Of a stretch of 64,000 nucleotides of DNA, positions 51,595 to 60,575 are shown piece after piece. The stretch is from Saccharicrinis sp963666825 (GTDB lineage Bacteria; Bacteroidota; Bacteroidia; Bacteroidales; Marinilabiliaceae): positions 3,844,001 through 3,908,000 of the forward strand of contig OY763044.2 in NCBI GenBank assembly GCA_963666825.2, read 5' to 3'. A program made the position numbers and the translations under genes. Position 1 is the stretch's first letter; each line of letters starts with the position of its first letter. The notes beneath the pieces are model-generated. The model was not told the DNA's origin. It was given only the letters and a program-made list of their open reading frames with translations, and did no database searches.

Positions 51595-52500
51595 CTATAT
51601 AAAAACAATAATTGCGGCTAAAACAAGTCCTGTAATGATTGTTAAGCTGTACATAAAAAATATTGCAAATAACCGACCAAAAACAGACAACCACCTTTTC
51701 TGATACAGCCTGTGTGCTCCTATAACTGAATAAATTGGAACTAAAAGAAACAACCACCCATTCATAAAACTGGCCACCTTTGGTAAAAGATTACCTAGTA
51801 ACATCATTATTATAAAAATGATGAACAAAAAGGAATGTTGATTAATTGCAAAAATCAAGTGCCCGAGATAATATTTGTAGCTTTTCCTAAAAAACAACCA
51901 AAGCATAGCTCCATATAAGGGCATTAATAAAAATAAAAACCAGGATAAATACTTGAAAAACTGAGGTAAATAATACTCAGGATGATTGTTTATGTCTTTA
52001 ATATGATCCATAACCTCACGATCTTCTTTTTCAGTTTTATCCACCTCTGAATTTTTATTCGCTAAGGAATCTGCCTGAACCTCGTCTTCATCCTTTGAAT
52101 CATATAATAAAAAGTTATGTTTATTATTTTCTGCCAGATTTACTATTACTCCATCCGACTGTTTATACTTATCTTCAATAGTGTTAAGAGTAACTGTGTT
52201 AAGCAATAAAAAAAAGATAAAGCTAATAAAAACATACAAACGAAAGGGAGGCATATATCTAACACGATGCCCTGCAATAAATTCACCAGCCATTTTACCA
52301 GGCTGAAACAACACGGCCTTTAAAGTTTTCCATAAACGTGTATCAAAGGCAAAAATGTTACCCATTAAATCGTAGATCAGAAGTCCAAATGGCTTTTCAT
52401 AATCCTTTACCGATTGACCACAATTAGGGCAAAAATTACCAACAAAGGATGTGTCGCAGTTTTTACAGTTTATAGTTGAGTCTGGAGCAGTACTATTCAT
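51595..52500 (-). CDS. DUF3667 domain membrane protein with zinc ribbon
   Basis: A 301-residue protein. The N-terminus carries a rubredoxin-like zinc ribbon, C-K-N-C-D-T-S-F-V-G-N-F-C-P-N-C-G-Q (residues about 13-30), followed by KPFGLLIYDLMGNIFAFDTRLWKTLKAVLFQPGKMAGEFIAGHRVRYMPP, the DUF3667 signature, then five or six membrane helices with an acidic loop (about 125-170) in between. Function unknown in the family, which is widespread in Bacteroidota. It is divergent from the LysR gene (76 nt). Confidence 0.87.
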   Translation of the reverse strand: MNSTAPDSTINCKNCDTSFVGNFCPNCGQSVKDYEKPFGLLIYDLMGNIFAFDTRLWKTLKAVLFQPGKMAGEFIAGHRVRYMPPFRLYVFISFIFFLLLNTVTLNTIEDKYKQSDGVIVNLAENNKHNFLLYDSKDEDEVQADSLANKNSEVDKTEKEDREVMDHIKDINNHPEYYLPQFFKYLSWFLFLLMPLYGAMLWLFFRKSYKYYLGHLIFAINQHSFLFIIFIIMMLLGNLLPKVASFMNGWLFLLVPIYSVIGAHRLYQKRWLSVFGRLFAIFFMYSLTIITGLVLAAIIVFI

Positions 52501-52576
52501 TACCTCATATAATTTGTTAATTTTGCTTGAATATATATAATTAGTTGCATTTTTTAACGATCTGTTCTATAAGATT

Positions 52577-53464
52577 ATGGATTTTAGAGACCGAGTATTT
52601 TTAGCTGTTGCGGAGAATTTAAGTTTTTCAAAAGCTGCAGAAGAACTGTTTATCAGTCAGCCTGCAGTAACCAAACATATCAAAGAACTGGAATCGAAAC
52701 TAAAAAGCACTCTCTTTGATCGAAAAGGGAACAGAATATATCTTACAAAAGCTGGTAAAGTCAATTATGAATATTTAAAAAAAATAAAGCAACAATACGC
52801 TGAACTTGAATTTGAACTGGGCAGATTAAACAATACGTTTAAGGGAACTTTACGCATTGGTGCCAGCTCAACAATTTCGCAATACTTAATTCCGGAAACA
52901 CTGGCCTCCTTTTATAAAAGATACCCAAAGATTGACCTTCATCTTTTAAGTGGCAATTCACATGAGATTCAGCAAAAACTCTTATCCGAGGAAATTGATA
53001 TCGCTCTAATTGAAGGATCTTCTTCATTAAAGGATTTAAAGTACTCTGATTTTTTAGATGATGAAATTGTGGTTGTAACAGGTAACGATAGTGTTTATGC
53101 TAAAAAACGCCAAATTGCCATAGCCGACCTTGAAAATATTCCGGTTGTTTTAAGAGAACGTGGATCCGGAACTTTAGAAGTAATCAGAAAATCTTTAAAT
53201 GAGAATAACATCAACCTTGAAGATTTAAACATAGTTATTCATCTGGGCAGTACAGAAGCTATTAAAAACTTCTTAATTAACTTTGAGGGAGTAGCTCTTG
53301 TTTCTGAAAAATCAATAAGCAAAGAACTGGAATTAAAGCAAATAGTTAAACTAAGTGTTTCAAAGCTTAAAATTGACAGAAAATTCAGAATTGCTTTACG
53401 TCAAGGTAATCCAAGTTACACGGCTCAACTTTTCATTAATTACTTAAGTTCATATAACTTTTAG
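52577..53464 (+). CDS. LysR-family transcriptional regulator (YeiE/CysB-like position)
   Basis: A 295-residue LysR regulator. The winged HTH is at the N-terminus (DFRDRVFLAVAENLSFSKAAEELFISQPAVTKHIKELE), followed by LFDRKGNRIYLTKAG and the two-lobed effector domain (GTLRIGASSTISQYLIPETLASFYKRYP; IDIALIEG; VLRERGSGT). The last block resembles the YeiE group, whose E. coli member controls yeiH and responds to sulfite. It lies just upstream of a YeiH homologue on the same strand, which supports that reading. A TAATTTTG box (about 52517) may be its promoter. Confidence 0.88.
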   Translation: MDFRDRVFLAVAENLSFSKAAEELFISQPAVTKHIKELESKLKSTLFDRKGNRIYLTKAGKVNYEYLKKIKQQYAELEFELGRLNNTFKGTLRIGASSTISQYLIPETLASFYKRYPKIDLHLLSGNSHEIQQKLLSEEIDIALIEGSSSLKDLKYSDFLDDEIVVVTGNDSVYAKKRQIAIADLENIPVVLRERGSGTLEVIRKSLNENNINLEDLNIVIHLGSTEAIKNFLINFEGVALVSEKSISKELELKQIVKLSVSKLKIDRKFRIALRQGNPSYTAQLFINYLSSYNF

Positions 53465-53487
53465 TAATACCTAATAATTTTTTTGTA

Positions 53488-53519
53488 TTTGTTTTAGTTA
53501 TTCCTAGAGTATACTTTTG
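53488..53519 (+). promoter_or_regulatory. promoter of the YeiH-TauE operon
   Basis: TTTG (53488-53491) and TACTTTTG (53512-53519) are separated by 20 bp and match the Bacteroidota -33/-7 pair well. The predicted transcript starts about 20 nt before the YeiH ATG. It lies between the regulator stop and the transporter, so the transporters can be induced separately from the regulator. Confidence 0.7.
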
Positions 53520-53542
53520 TTTTGTCATAAAACATCAAAAAG

Positions 53543-54469
53543 ATGAACTTAAGTCAAAAACAAATACAGCTTATATATTTCACAATTATTGGACTTTGCT
53601 TTACTCCAATTTTTTCGCCAGCAATTGCACTGGCTTGTGGAATTGTTTTATCCCTTGCTGGAATAAAATATGGTAACATAAACAAGCAAACGTCATTTGT
53701 TCTTAAGGCATCTATTGTTTTAATGGGTTTTGGAATGAATCTGACTCAGGTTATTGCAACTTCAAGAGAAGGTTTTTTTGAAACTGCCATTTCTGTAATT
53801 ACCGTAATGACAGCTGGTTTTCTTTTAACTAAACTTCTTAAAATCGAATCTAAAATCGGGTTACTGATCTCTGCAGGAACAGCTATTTGTGGAGGAAGTG
53901 CAATTGCGGCCATATCAAATGTATTAAACGCAAAAAGTTATCAGGTTTCATTTTCATTAGTTGTTGTTTTCATTCTTAATGCTGTTGCATTAGTTATATT
54001 CCCTGTAATAGGGCATTATTTCAACATGAGTCAGGATACTTTTGGACACTGGGCAGCCATTGCCATTCATGATACGAGTTCTGTTGTTGGTGCCGGAGCA
54101 AGTTATGGTAAAGAAGCTTTAGAAGTGGCAACAACTGTAAAATTAATACGAGCTCTTTGGATAATTCCTTTAGCTATTGTAATTTCACTAACTCAAAAAA
54201 ACTCTAACGCAAGAAAAATTAAAATTCCTGTATTTATTGGATTATTTGTACTAGCAATTGTTTTTGCACATTTTTTACCACAATGGGATACAACATTTTC
54301 GCATCTTAATTGGTTAGGAAAAAAAGGAATGGTTGCTGCTCTATTTTTAATAGGTTCAGATATTTCAATTAAAGAAGCTAAACAAGCAGGAATTAAAAGT
54401 TTTATTCATGGTGTTTTATTATGGATCATCATAGGAACATCATCTTTTCTAACATTAACAATTTTATAA
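53543..54469 (+). CDS. yeiH: YeiH-family putative sulfate/sulfite exporter (UPF0324)
   Basis: A 308-residue protein with about ten membrane helices and the UPF0324 landmarks: PAIALACGIVLSLAGI, ASIVLMGFGMNLTQVI, GTAICGGSAIAAISNVL, AIAIHDTSSVVGAGASYG (HDTSSVVGA is the family signature) and LFLIGSDIS near the end. E. coli YeiH is a candidate sulfate/sulfite exporter regulated by YeiE; substrate evidence is limited. It is 3 nt from the TSUP gene, so they are an operon. Confidence 0.92.
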   Translation: MNLSQKQIQLIYFTIIGLCFTPIFSPAIALACGIVLSLAGIKYGNINKQTSFVLKASIVLMGFGMNLTQVIATSREGFFETAISVITVMTAGFLLTKLLKIESKIGLLISAGTAICGGSAIAAISNVLNAKSYQVSFSLVVVFILNAVALVIFPVIGHYFNMSQDTFGHWAAIAIHDTSSVVGAGASYGKEALEVATTVKLIRALWIIPLAIVISLTQKNSNARKIKIPVFIGLFVLAIVFAHFLPQWDTTFSHLNWLGKKGMVAALFLIGSDISIKEAKQAGIKSFIHGVLLWIIIGTSSFLTLTIL

Positions 54470-54472
54470 ATT

Positions 54473-55189
54473 ATGACATTATTCTGGATAATTTTAATTG
54501 TTTCGGTAGCTAGTTTAATTAAAGGTATTTCTGGTTTTGGTTTTGCTTTAGTGGCATTGCCACCTTTATTAATTTGGTATTCTCCGGCAGAAATTATTCC
54601 GGTTTTAGTAATATGTAACTTTATTTCATCAACTATAATTGTCCTTCAAAAAAAGGACAAAAATTTAGTACCCCCCAAAGTAAAACCTCTGATTGTAACG
54701 GGAGCTATTTTTACTTTACTAGGGGTACTAATTTTAAAAAATGCAAACGAAGAAAATCTGATTCATATAATCAGCATGATATTTATAGCACTTACAGGAC
54801 TTTCCTTCTTTATTTCAAAGTCTCCTGTAAATTATCCTGGGGTTACATATCCAGTTGTTGGAGCAGTTGTTGGTTTACTGACAGGAAGTACATCTGTCAG
54901 CGGACCTCCCTTAGCTATATTTCTTAACTCTGCAAAAATTAATAATCAGGAGTTCAGAGAAATATTTTCCTGGTTTAATATTACAACATCAGTAGTAGCT
55001 ATCATTGGATACTTCATAGCTGATCTTATTACAATGGAGTCACTTAAACTGGTATTATTGTTTACGCCTATGATATACATTGGTTCATATATTGGTAAAA
55101 GGCTAAACAGTAAAATTCCTTCAAAAGTATTTAAAAATTCAACCCTTGTATTAACGTTAATTTCTTGTGTGATTTTACTTTTTAAATAG
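54473..55189 (+). CDS. TSUP-family (TauE/SafE) transporter
   Basis: A 238-residue integral membrane protein of the TauE/SafE family: SLIKGISGFGFALVALPPLL at the N-terminus (family pattern with G-x-x-G-F-G), YSPAEIIPVLVICNF, and the second half AVVGLLTGSTSVSGPPLAIFL with P-P motif, then IGSYIGKRLNSKI. Members export sulfite, sulfoacetate or related anions. Next to YeiH and a YeiE-like regulator, sulfite export is the simplest reading. No terminator is obvious. Confidence 0.88.
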   Translation: MTLFWIILIVSVASLIKGISGFGFALVALPPLLIWYSPAEIIPVLVICNFISSTIIVLQKKDKNLVPPKVKPLIVTGAIFTLLGVLILKNANEENLIHIISMIFIALTGLSFFISKSPVNYPGVTYPVVGAVVGLLTGSTSVSGPPLAIFLNSAKINNQEFREIFSWFNITTSVVAIIGYFIADLITMESLKLVLLFTPMIYIGSYIGKRLNSKIPSKVFKNSTLVLTLISCVILLFK

Positions 55190-55344
55190 GGAGAAAGAAA
55201 AAGTATCAATTCAAGATTTCATTGGTCAATTGCTATCGCACGTGTCCTCACGTGTGATTCCTCAATTTTGAATAAGTTTCACCACAAAGGCTCTAAGGCA
55301 CAAAGAATTTATAAGAAAAACTTAGAGTCTTTGCGCCTCGAGAA

Positions 55345-55528
55345 AAGGCTGAAAGCCTTACACATCACAACATGGTGGCATCGCTCCATGCACTTTAGCA
55401 TCTTGCATATTCAGGCTGTAAGTCTGATACATTTACTATACGTTTCAGGCATACAGCCTGAGATTTATATGCTGCATAATTACAAGGGGCTAGGCCCTTG
55501 CTATAATATTAAAAGCCTTCGGCCTTTT
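55345..55528. repeat. cluster of REP-like palindromes
   Basis: The 516-nt gap 55190-55705 carries AAGGCTGAAAGCCTT (55345-55359), TCAGGCATACAGCCTGA (55445-55461), CAAGGGGCTAGGCCCTTG (55483-55500) and AAAAGCCTTCGGCCTTTT (55511-55528), each a near-palindrome with a GGC/GCC core, within 190 bp. They resemble the REP-type palindromes that accompany tyrosine (Y1/RAYT) transposases; no transposase gene is present. The 92-codon ORF through them is spurious. Left of them (55270-55345) is AAAGGCTCTAAGGCACAAAG-type filler. Confidence 0.55.
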
Positions 55529-55670
55529 ATTACTGAGAATTATTAATAAAAAGATGTATATAAAGAATCGCTATATATTGCTGGAGAACCATTCTTCGAA
55601 TCACATTTAAGAATATTACTAATAAATCAAATATCTATCCTCTATTACTTTAATTGTTTATAAGTCTTTT

Positions 55671-55678
55671 TAAATTTG
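55671..55678 (+). promoter_or_regulatory. candidate -7 box for the MORN-S8-xseA operon
   Basis: TAAATTTG fits TAnnTTTG, 27 nt before the ATG of the MORN-repeat gene. No clear -33 element. Confidence 0.4.
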
Positions 55679-55705
55679 TAAGCATAAATCAACTTACAGA
55701 TTAAA

Positions 55706-56566
55706 ATGAAGATTACAACAATTATAATAGGATGCTCTCTAACTTTAGGAACTATCCACGCTCAGGAACTTGATGTATTTGGCAATAAAGTCCCTACTAA
55801 AAACAATATCTCTACAACAACTGCTTCAGGAAAAATCAATCAAAAAGATGAACAAGGAAGAAAGCAGGGCTATTGGGAAAAAAGATATAATAATGGAAAG
55901 CTAGCCTATTCAGTTACCTTTTTAAATGACAAACCAATTGGTGAAATGAAACGCTTTTACCAAAACGGCAATCCTCAAGTAGTTATTAACTATGATGATA
56001 AAGGTGAATACGGAAAAGTGGAAACATTTAATGAAGATGGAAAACTGATTGCAAAAGGAACTTATTTTGGTAAAATAAAAGATGGTTTATGGGAATATTA
56101 TTCTCCGGAAGGAATTCTGCTGACTAAAGAAAATTATAACAAAGGTAAAAAAGATGGAATGACAACTTTTTTCTTTAGAAATGGCAAAAAGGCTGAAGAA
56201 GTAGAATGGAAGAATGATGTAAAAGATGGTATCTGGCGTAAGTTCCATGAGTCTGGCAATATTAAATTAAAAGCTACTCATGTAAATGGTGAAGTTGAAG
56301 GTCCTTACCTTGTTTACTTCGACAATGGTCAGATGGAAATTCAAGGTAAATTTGTTAATGGGAAAGAGGAAGACACTTGGTTAATTTTTACACCTACAGG
56401 AAATCTTTTGTATAAAATAAAATACAAAGAAGGTAAAACACTTAATGAGGATGAGTTTGACGAAAAACAAAAGGTATTATTCCAGGAGTTTGAAAAGAAT
56501 AAAGGCAAATTAAAAGATCCTGAAGAATTTAAACACGACCCTGATTCTTATATCAGAGGCATTTAA
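55706..56566 (+). CDS. MORN-repeat (YwqK-like) exported protein
   Basis: A 286-residue protein with a signal peptide (cleavage near HAQE) and about seven MORN/YwqK-type repeats of 23-24 residues: GYWEKRYNNGKLAYSVTFLND, GEMKRFYQNGNPQVVINYDD, GLWEYYSPEGILLTKENYNKG, GMTTFFFRNGKKAEEVEWKN, GIWRKFHESGNIKLKATHVNG, GPYLVYFDNGQMEIQGKFVNG and DTWLIFTPTGNLLYKIKYKEG. Such proteins are sometimes annotated as YwqK antitoxins, but this secreted form is more likely an envelope-associated beta-sheet protein. It lies 3 nt before the subtilase gene, so the two are coupled. Confidence 0.82.
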   Translation: MKITTIIIGCSLTLGTIHAQELDVFGNKVPTKNNISTTTASGKINQKDEQGRKQGYWEKRYNNGKLAYSVTFLNDKPIGEMKRFYQNGNPQVVINYDDKGEYGKVETFNEDGKLIAKGTYFGKIKDGLWEYYSPEGILLTKENYNKGKKDGMTTFFFRNGKKAEEVEWKNDVKDGIWRKFHESGNIKLKATHVNGEVEGPYLVYFDNGQMEIQGKFVNGKEEDTWLIFTPTGNLLYKIKYKEGKTLNEDEFDEKQKVLFQEFEKNKGKLKDPEEFKHDPDSYIRGI

Positions 56567-56569
56567 GAT

Positions 56570-58201
56570 TTGAAAAAAAACATTTTAAATATCACGTTTA
56601 TACTTTTAGCACTCATCTATTCCGACTTGAGTGCTCAAAAGTATTTTGTTTCATTTACAGACAAATCCAATAACAGCTATTCTATTTATACTCCACTAGA
56701 GTTTTTATCACAAAGAGCCATAAACAGAAGAACAAATCAGGATATAGAGATTACACAAGAAGATCTTCCTGTTACACAAGCTTATCTTGATAGTTTAACC
56801 AATATGGGTGTAAATGTTCTGTGGCCTTCAAAATGGTTAAACGGTGCAATAATTCAATCCAACAACTCATCATTAGTTGATACAATAACCAGAGTATCTT
56901 TTATTTCTGAATCAAAACTTATCTGGAAATCTTCATCTACAGCATCTGTTTCAAAGCTTATTTCCAAAGAAAATCCAATTAGTACAAAAGCAGATGTATT
57001 AAGCAATTATGGTCAAAGCCATAACCAAACCACTACAGTAAATGGCCATTTCCTACACCAAAATGGTTATACTGGCGAAGGAATGTTTATCGCTGTCATT
57101 GATAATGGATTTGGACGTACAGATTATCTTCCTGCATTTACTCACTTATGGAATAACAATCAAATTGTTGATGCAATTGACATTATAAATCCTGGCAATG
57201 ATGTTTTTAATTCCGAATCCTATCATGGGATGTATGTTTTATCAACGATGGGAGGATATATTGATGGTGATTTTATTGGATCTGCACCAGATGCAAACTA
57301 TATACTTTTCAGAACTGAAGATGATCAATCTGAATATCCTATCGAAGAATACAACTGGGTTATTGCTGCCGAAAAAGCAGATAGTGCAGGAGTAGATGTT
57401 ATAAACTCATCTCTTGGCTATTATGAATTTAACGATCCATCAATGAACTATTCGTATTCAGATATGGATGGTGAATCCACAATTAGTGTAAAAGGAGCTG
57501 AAATAGCTTTTTCAAAAGGAATACTTGTTATTAATAGTGCGGGGAATGAAGGCGCAAACTCATGGAACTACATTATAACACCATCTGACGGTAAAAATAT
57601 TTTATCTATTGCAGCCATGTCCGTTGATAGCACCAGGGCTTCATTTAGCAGTTACGGCCCCTCATATGACCTGAGAGTAAAACCAGATATCGCCGCAATG
57701 GGAGTTAACAATATTGTTCAGGGAATAAACGGATCTCTTGTAAAACTTAATGGAACTAGTTTCTCTGCTCCTGTGATAAGTGGCTTTGCTACTTGCTTAT
57801 GGCAAGCTAAACCAGAACTTTCAAACAGAGAGCTTTTACAGATAATTAGAAAGAGTGGAAATCAGTATTACAATCCGGATGACTCTTTTGGTTATGGTAT
57901 ACCAGACTTTTTTTTAGCATTAGACATTAATAGTGGAATTGAAGATCTTACATCGAAGATTGATTTCCAGGTTTCACCCAATCCATTCTCTGATAAAATA
58001 GAAATTACTAGCACCCTGAATCCTTTCGTAAATACTAAAATTCTTATTTATGATATTCTGGGAAATTTGGTTTACCATGAAAATGTTGTATACAGTCCCA
58101 AAATTGTCATTGATGATTTAGAAAAACTTTCATCTGGTTTATTCGTTTTACAATTAGTTATATCAAATCAGAAATATAATTTCAAGATTATTAAAAAATA
58201 A
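56570..58201 (+). CDS. S8 (subtilisin-type) protease with T9SS C-terminal sorting domain, TTG start
   Basis: A 543-residue secreted subtilase. Signal peptide (first 22 residues), a propeptide-like region (about 25-120: QRAINRRTNQDIEITQEDLP is typical of Bacteroidota S8 members), the catalytic domain with Asp178 in AVIDNGFG, His219 in ESYHGMYV and Ser397 in GTSFSAP, and a type A T9SS sorting domain at the end (QVSPNPFSDKIEI, LSSGLFVLQLV). The frame opens at TTG (56570), which directly begins a good signal peptide, 3 nt after the MORN stop; no ATG gives a better fit. T9SS exports it to the surface, where it degrades proteins. Confidence 0.9.
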   Translation: MKKNILNITFILLALIYSDLSAQKYFVSFTDKSNNSYSIYTPLEFLSQRAINRRTNQDIEITQEDLPVTQAYLDSLTNMGVNVLWPSKWLNGAIIQSNNSSLVDTITRVSFISESKLIWKSSSTASVSKLISKENPISTKADVLSNYGQSHNQTTTVNGHFLHQNGYTGEGMFIAVIDNGFGRTDYLPAFTHLWNNNQIVDAIDIINPGNDVFNSESYHGMYVLSTMGGYIDGDFIGSAPDANYILFRTEDDQSEYPIEEYNWVIAAEKADSAGVDVINSSLGYYEFNDPSMNYSYSDMDGESTISVKGAEIAFSKGILVINSAGNEGANSWNYIITPSDGKNILSIAAMSVDSTRASFSSYGPSYDLRVKPDIAAMGVNNIVQGINGSLVKLNGTSFSAPVISGFATCLWQAKPELSNRELLQIIRKSGNQYYNPDDSFGYGIPDFFLALDINSGIEDLTSKIDFQVSPNPFSDKIEITSTLNPFVNTKILIYDILGNLVYHENVVYSPKIVIDDLEKLSSGLFVLQLVISNQKYNFKIIKK

Positions 58202-58204
58202 ACA

Positions 58205-59572
58205 ATGAGCGAAGCGTCACTTTCACTATTTGAACTCAACTCAAAAATTAAAAATACCATTCACGAATCATTTGCTGAAACCTACTGGGTTGTTGCTGAA
58301 ATAAGTGAAATACGTGAAGTGCGAAACGGACATTGTTATCTTGAGCTTATTGAAAAGGATGAAAAAACGGAACAGATCATTGCCAAATCCAGGGCAAACA
58401 TTTGGGCTTACACTTACAGAATGCTCAAACCTTACTTTACACAGGCTACAGGACAAACACTAACTTCCGGGTTAAAGGTTTTAGTAAGGGCTAGTATTGA
58501 TTTTCAGGAAGTCTATGGATTTAGTCTTAATGTCAGAGATATTGATCCTAATTATACATTGGGAGATATGGCTCAAAAAAAGCAAGCTATATTAAATCAA
58601 CTTGCTGAAGAAGGAGTCATTAATATGAATAAAGAACTTAAGAAACCTCTTGTTCCTCAAAAAATTGCAGTAGTCTCCTCTCCTACTGCGGCAGGATATG
58701 AAGATTTTTGCAATCAACTAAATAATAATTCTGCGGGATATAAATTCTACATAAAATTATTTCCTGCCATAATGCAAGGTGATAAAACAGAAGAATCGGT
58801 TACTGCAGCATTGGATCGTATTTATGCCTATGAAGATGTTTTTGATGTTGTAGCAATAATCCGCGGTGGAGGATCCACTTCTGACCTGATGTGTTTTGAC
58901 AGCTATTGGATTGCCTATAACATTGCTCAATTCCCTATTCCTGTATTTTCGGGTATTGGTCATGAACGTGATGAAACTGTTGTTGATTTTGTGGCGCATA
59001 CTCGTTTAAAAACACCAACAGCTGTAGCAGAACACATCCTTGGTTTGGTTTCTGACTTTGATAATCGATTAGATGATTTAAAGGATGATGTAGTTTTTAA
59101 TGCACGAAACAAAATTTCTATTTATAACCTAATGTTTGAAAGATCTTCAAATCGTTTTAAACCACTGGTATCACATTCGTTGACAAAACAACAGAATCTT
59201 TTAAACAACATTGCGCACCAACTGGAGACTACAACAAATTCCTTTATTCATAGCAGAATGAATAAACTAAATATTCTTTCTGAGAAAATAAAAACCTCAT
59301 CTGTTAGTCTTATTAACCGCGAAAAGTTAAATCTTACACAATATCCGCAAAACCTGAAATCTCAAACCAAGTATTTATTTTCAAAAAGAAATGCTGAACT
59401 TCAGTTGTTTGAGAAAACCAATAAACTTTTAGATCCTCAAAACATATTAAAAAAGGGTTATTCTATTACTTACATAAACAATAAGGCTTTAAAAGATTCT
59501 GTTGATGTAAAAAAAGGAGATAAAATAACCACTCAATTATTTAACGGAAAAATAGAAAGTACTGTAGATTAG
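58205..59572 (+). CDS. xseA: exodeoxyribonuclease VII large subunit
   Basis: A 455-residue XseA: N-terminal OB-fold (ETYWVVAEISEIREVRNGHCYLEL), the catalytic domain with KKPLVPQKIAVVSSPTAAGYEDF, FDVVAIIRGGGSTSDLMCFDSYWIA, and FSGIGHERDETVVDFVAHTRLKTPTAVAE, followed by a coiled coil and the C-terminal KGYSITYINNKAL. It degrades single-stranded DNA with XseB. It follows the subtilase gene by 3 nt. No xseB is seen in the 161 nt after it, where the small-subunit gene commonly lies. Confidence 0.95.
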   Translation: MSEASLSLFELNSKIKNTIHESFAETYWVVAEISEIREVRNGHCYLELIEKDEKTEQIIAKSRANIWAYTYRMLKPYFTQATGQTLTSGLKVLVRASIDFQEVYGFSLNVRDIDPNYTLGDMAQKKQAILNQLAEEGVINMNKELKKPLVPQKIAVVSSPTAAGYEDFCNQLNNNSAGYKFYIKLFPAIMQGDKTEESVTAALDRIYAYEDVFDVVAIIRGGGSTSDLMCFDSYWIAYNIAQFPIPVFSGIGHERDETVVDFVAHTRLKTPTAVAEHILGLVSDFDNRLDDLKDDVVFNARNKISIYNLMFERSSNRFKPLVSHSLTKQQNLLNNIAHQLETTTNSFIHSRMNKLNILSEKIKTSSVSLINREKLNLTQYPQNLKSQTKYLFSKRNAELQLFEKTNKLLDPQNILKKGYSITYINNKALKDSVDVKKGDKITTQLFNGKIESTVD

Positions 59573-59733
59573 TTATTAATTAGACAGTAAGATCATGCAT
59601 TTTTTAATTAATTTTAGAACTTTGCAAAAAATTGATTTTAAAAAGCATGAAACACCCTTATCAAAATAGTTACACGCAGAATATGATTGTAATTTAGGTG
59701 TTGCATCTTACCGATAAAAATAACGTTACATAG

Positions 59734-60546
59734 ATGAATAAAAAAAGTCCTAAAAAGTTTATTAAGCCAACGCCAAAACCTCAATCGAAGGAATCAGATC
59801 AGGCTCCTTCTAAACAACAAAATTCAGAAAAAACAGAAATCCGTCTTAATAAATATATTGCAAATGCAGGTGTTTGCAGTCGTCGCGAAGCTGACAAACT
59901 TATCAATGAAGGACTTATTAAAGTGAACGGACAAGTGGTATCTGCAGTTGGAACTATGGTTAAAACTACAGATACTGTTGAGTATAACGGAAAGTCACTT
60001 AATCCTGAAAAATTAGTTTATGTCCTATTAAACAAACCCAAGGATTGTGTTACTACCCTAAGTGATCCATATGCTAAAAGAACAGTAATTGATATCGTAA
60101 AAAATGCATGTACTGAAAGAATATATCCTGTAGGCAGACTTGATAAAATGACAACGGGAGTTCTTTTATTAACTAACGATGGAGATTTAGCTAAGAAGTT
60201 AACTCATCCAAGCCATGAACACAGAAAAATTTACCATGCATTTTTAGACAAGCCAATCACTAAAGAAGATCTAAATAAAATAGAAATCGGATTTGAGCTG
60301 GAAGATGGATTTATTAAATCAGATAAGCTTAGTCTGGTAAAGGATAATGCCTATGAAGTTGGTATTGAAATTCATTCAGGCAAAAACCGAATTGTAAGAA
60401 GAATATTTAAACATCTGGGTTACGAAGTTGTAAAATTAGATCGTGTATACTTTAGCGGCTTAACAAAAAAGGATGTTCCAAGAGGAAAATGGAGGTTCCT
60501 TACTCAAAAGGAGATTACATTCTTGAAAGCCGGAATTATGAAATAG
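59734..60546 (+). CDS. 23S/16S rRNA pseudouridine synthase, RluB/RsuA family
   Basis: A 270-residue pseudouridine synthase: a low-complexity basic N-terminus (PKKFIKPTPKPQSK), an S4 RNA-binding domain (about 36-95: IRLNKYIANAGVCSRREADKLI), and the catalytic domain with Asp137 in VGRLDKMTTGVLLLTNDG, then HRKIYHAFLDKP and HSGKNRIVRRIFKHLGYEV. It isomerises a specific uridine in rRNA; RluB-, RluE- and RsuA-types cannot be told apart here. It precedes glmM by 29 nt, likely an operon. The N-terminal Lys/Pro-rich tail is a common Bacteroidota addition. Confidence 0.9.
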   Translation: MNKKSPKKFIKPTPKPQSKESDQAPSKQQNSEKTEIRLNKYIANAGVCSRREADKLINEGLIKVNGQVVSAVGTMVKTTDTVEYNGKSLNPEKLVYVLLNKPKDCVTTLSDPYAKRTVIDIVKNACTERIYPVGRLDKMTTGVLLLTNDGDLAKKLTHPSHEHRKIYHAFLDKPITKEDLNKIEIGFELEDGFIKSDKLSLVKDNAYEVGIEIHSGKNRIVRRIFKHLGYEVVKLDRVYFSGLTKKDVPRGKWRFLTQKEITFLKAGIMK

Positions 60547-60575
60547 AACTAATCAAAATTTAATATCTAGCAAAT

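Noticed and set aside
55268..55546. 92-codon plus-strand ORF after the TauE/SafE gene
   Set aside because: It runs through REP-like palindromes and filler, with no domain or plausible composition.
55706..58201. Toxin-antitoxin system based on the YwqK-like annotation
   Set aside because: The MORN protein has a signal peptide and its partner is a T9SS subtilase; no toxin gene is adjacent.
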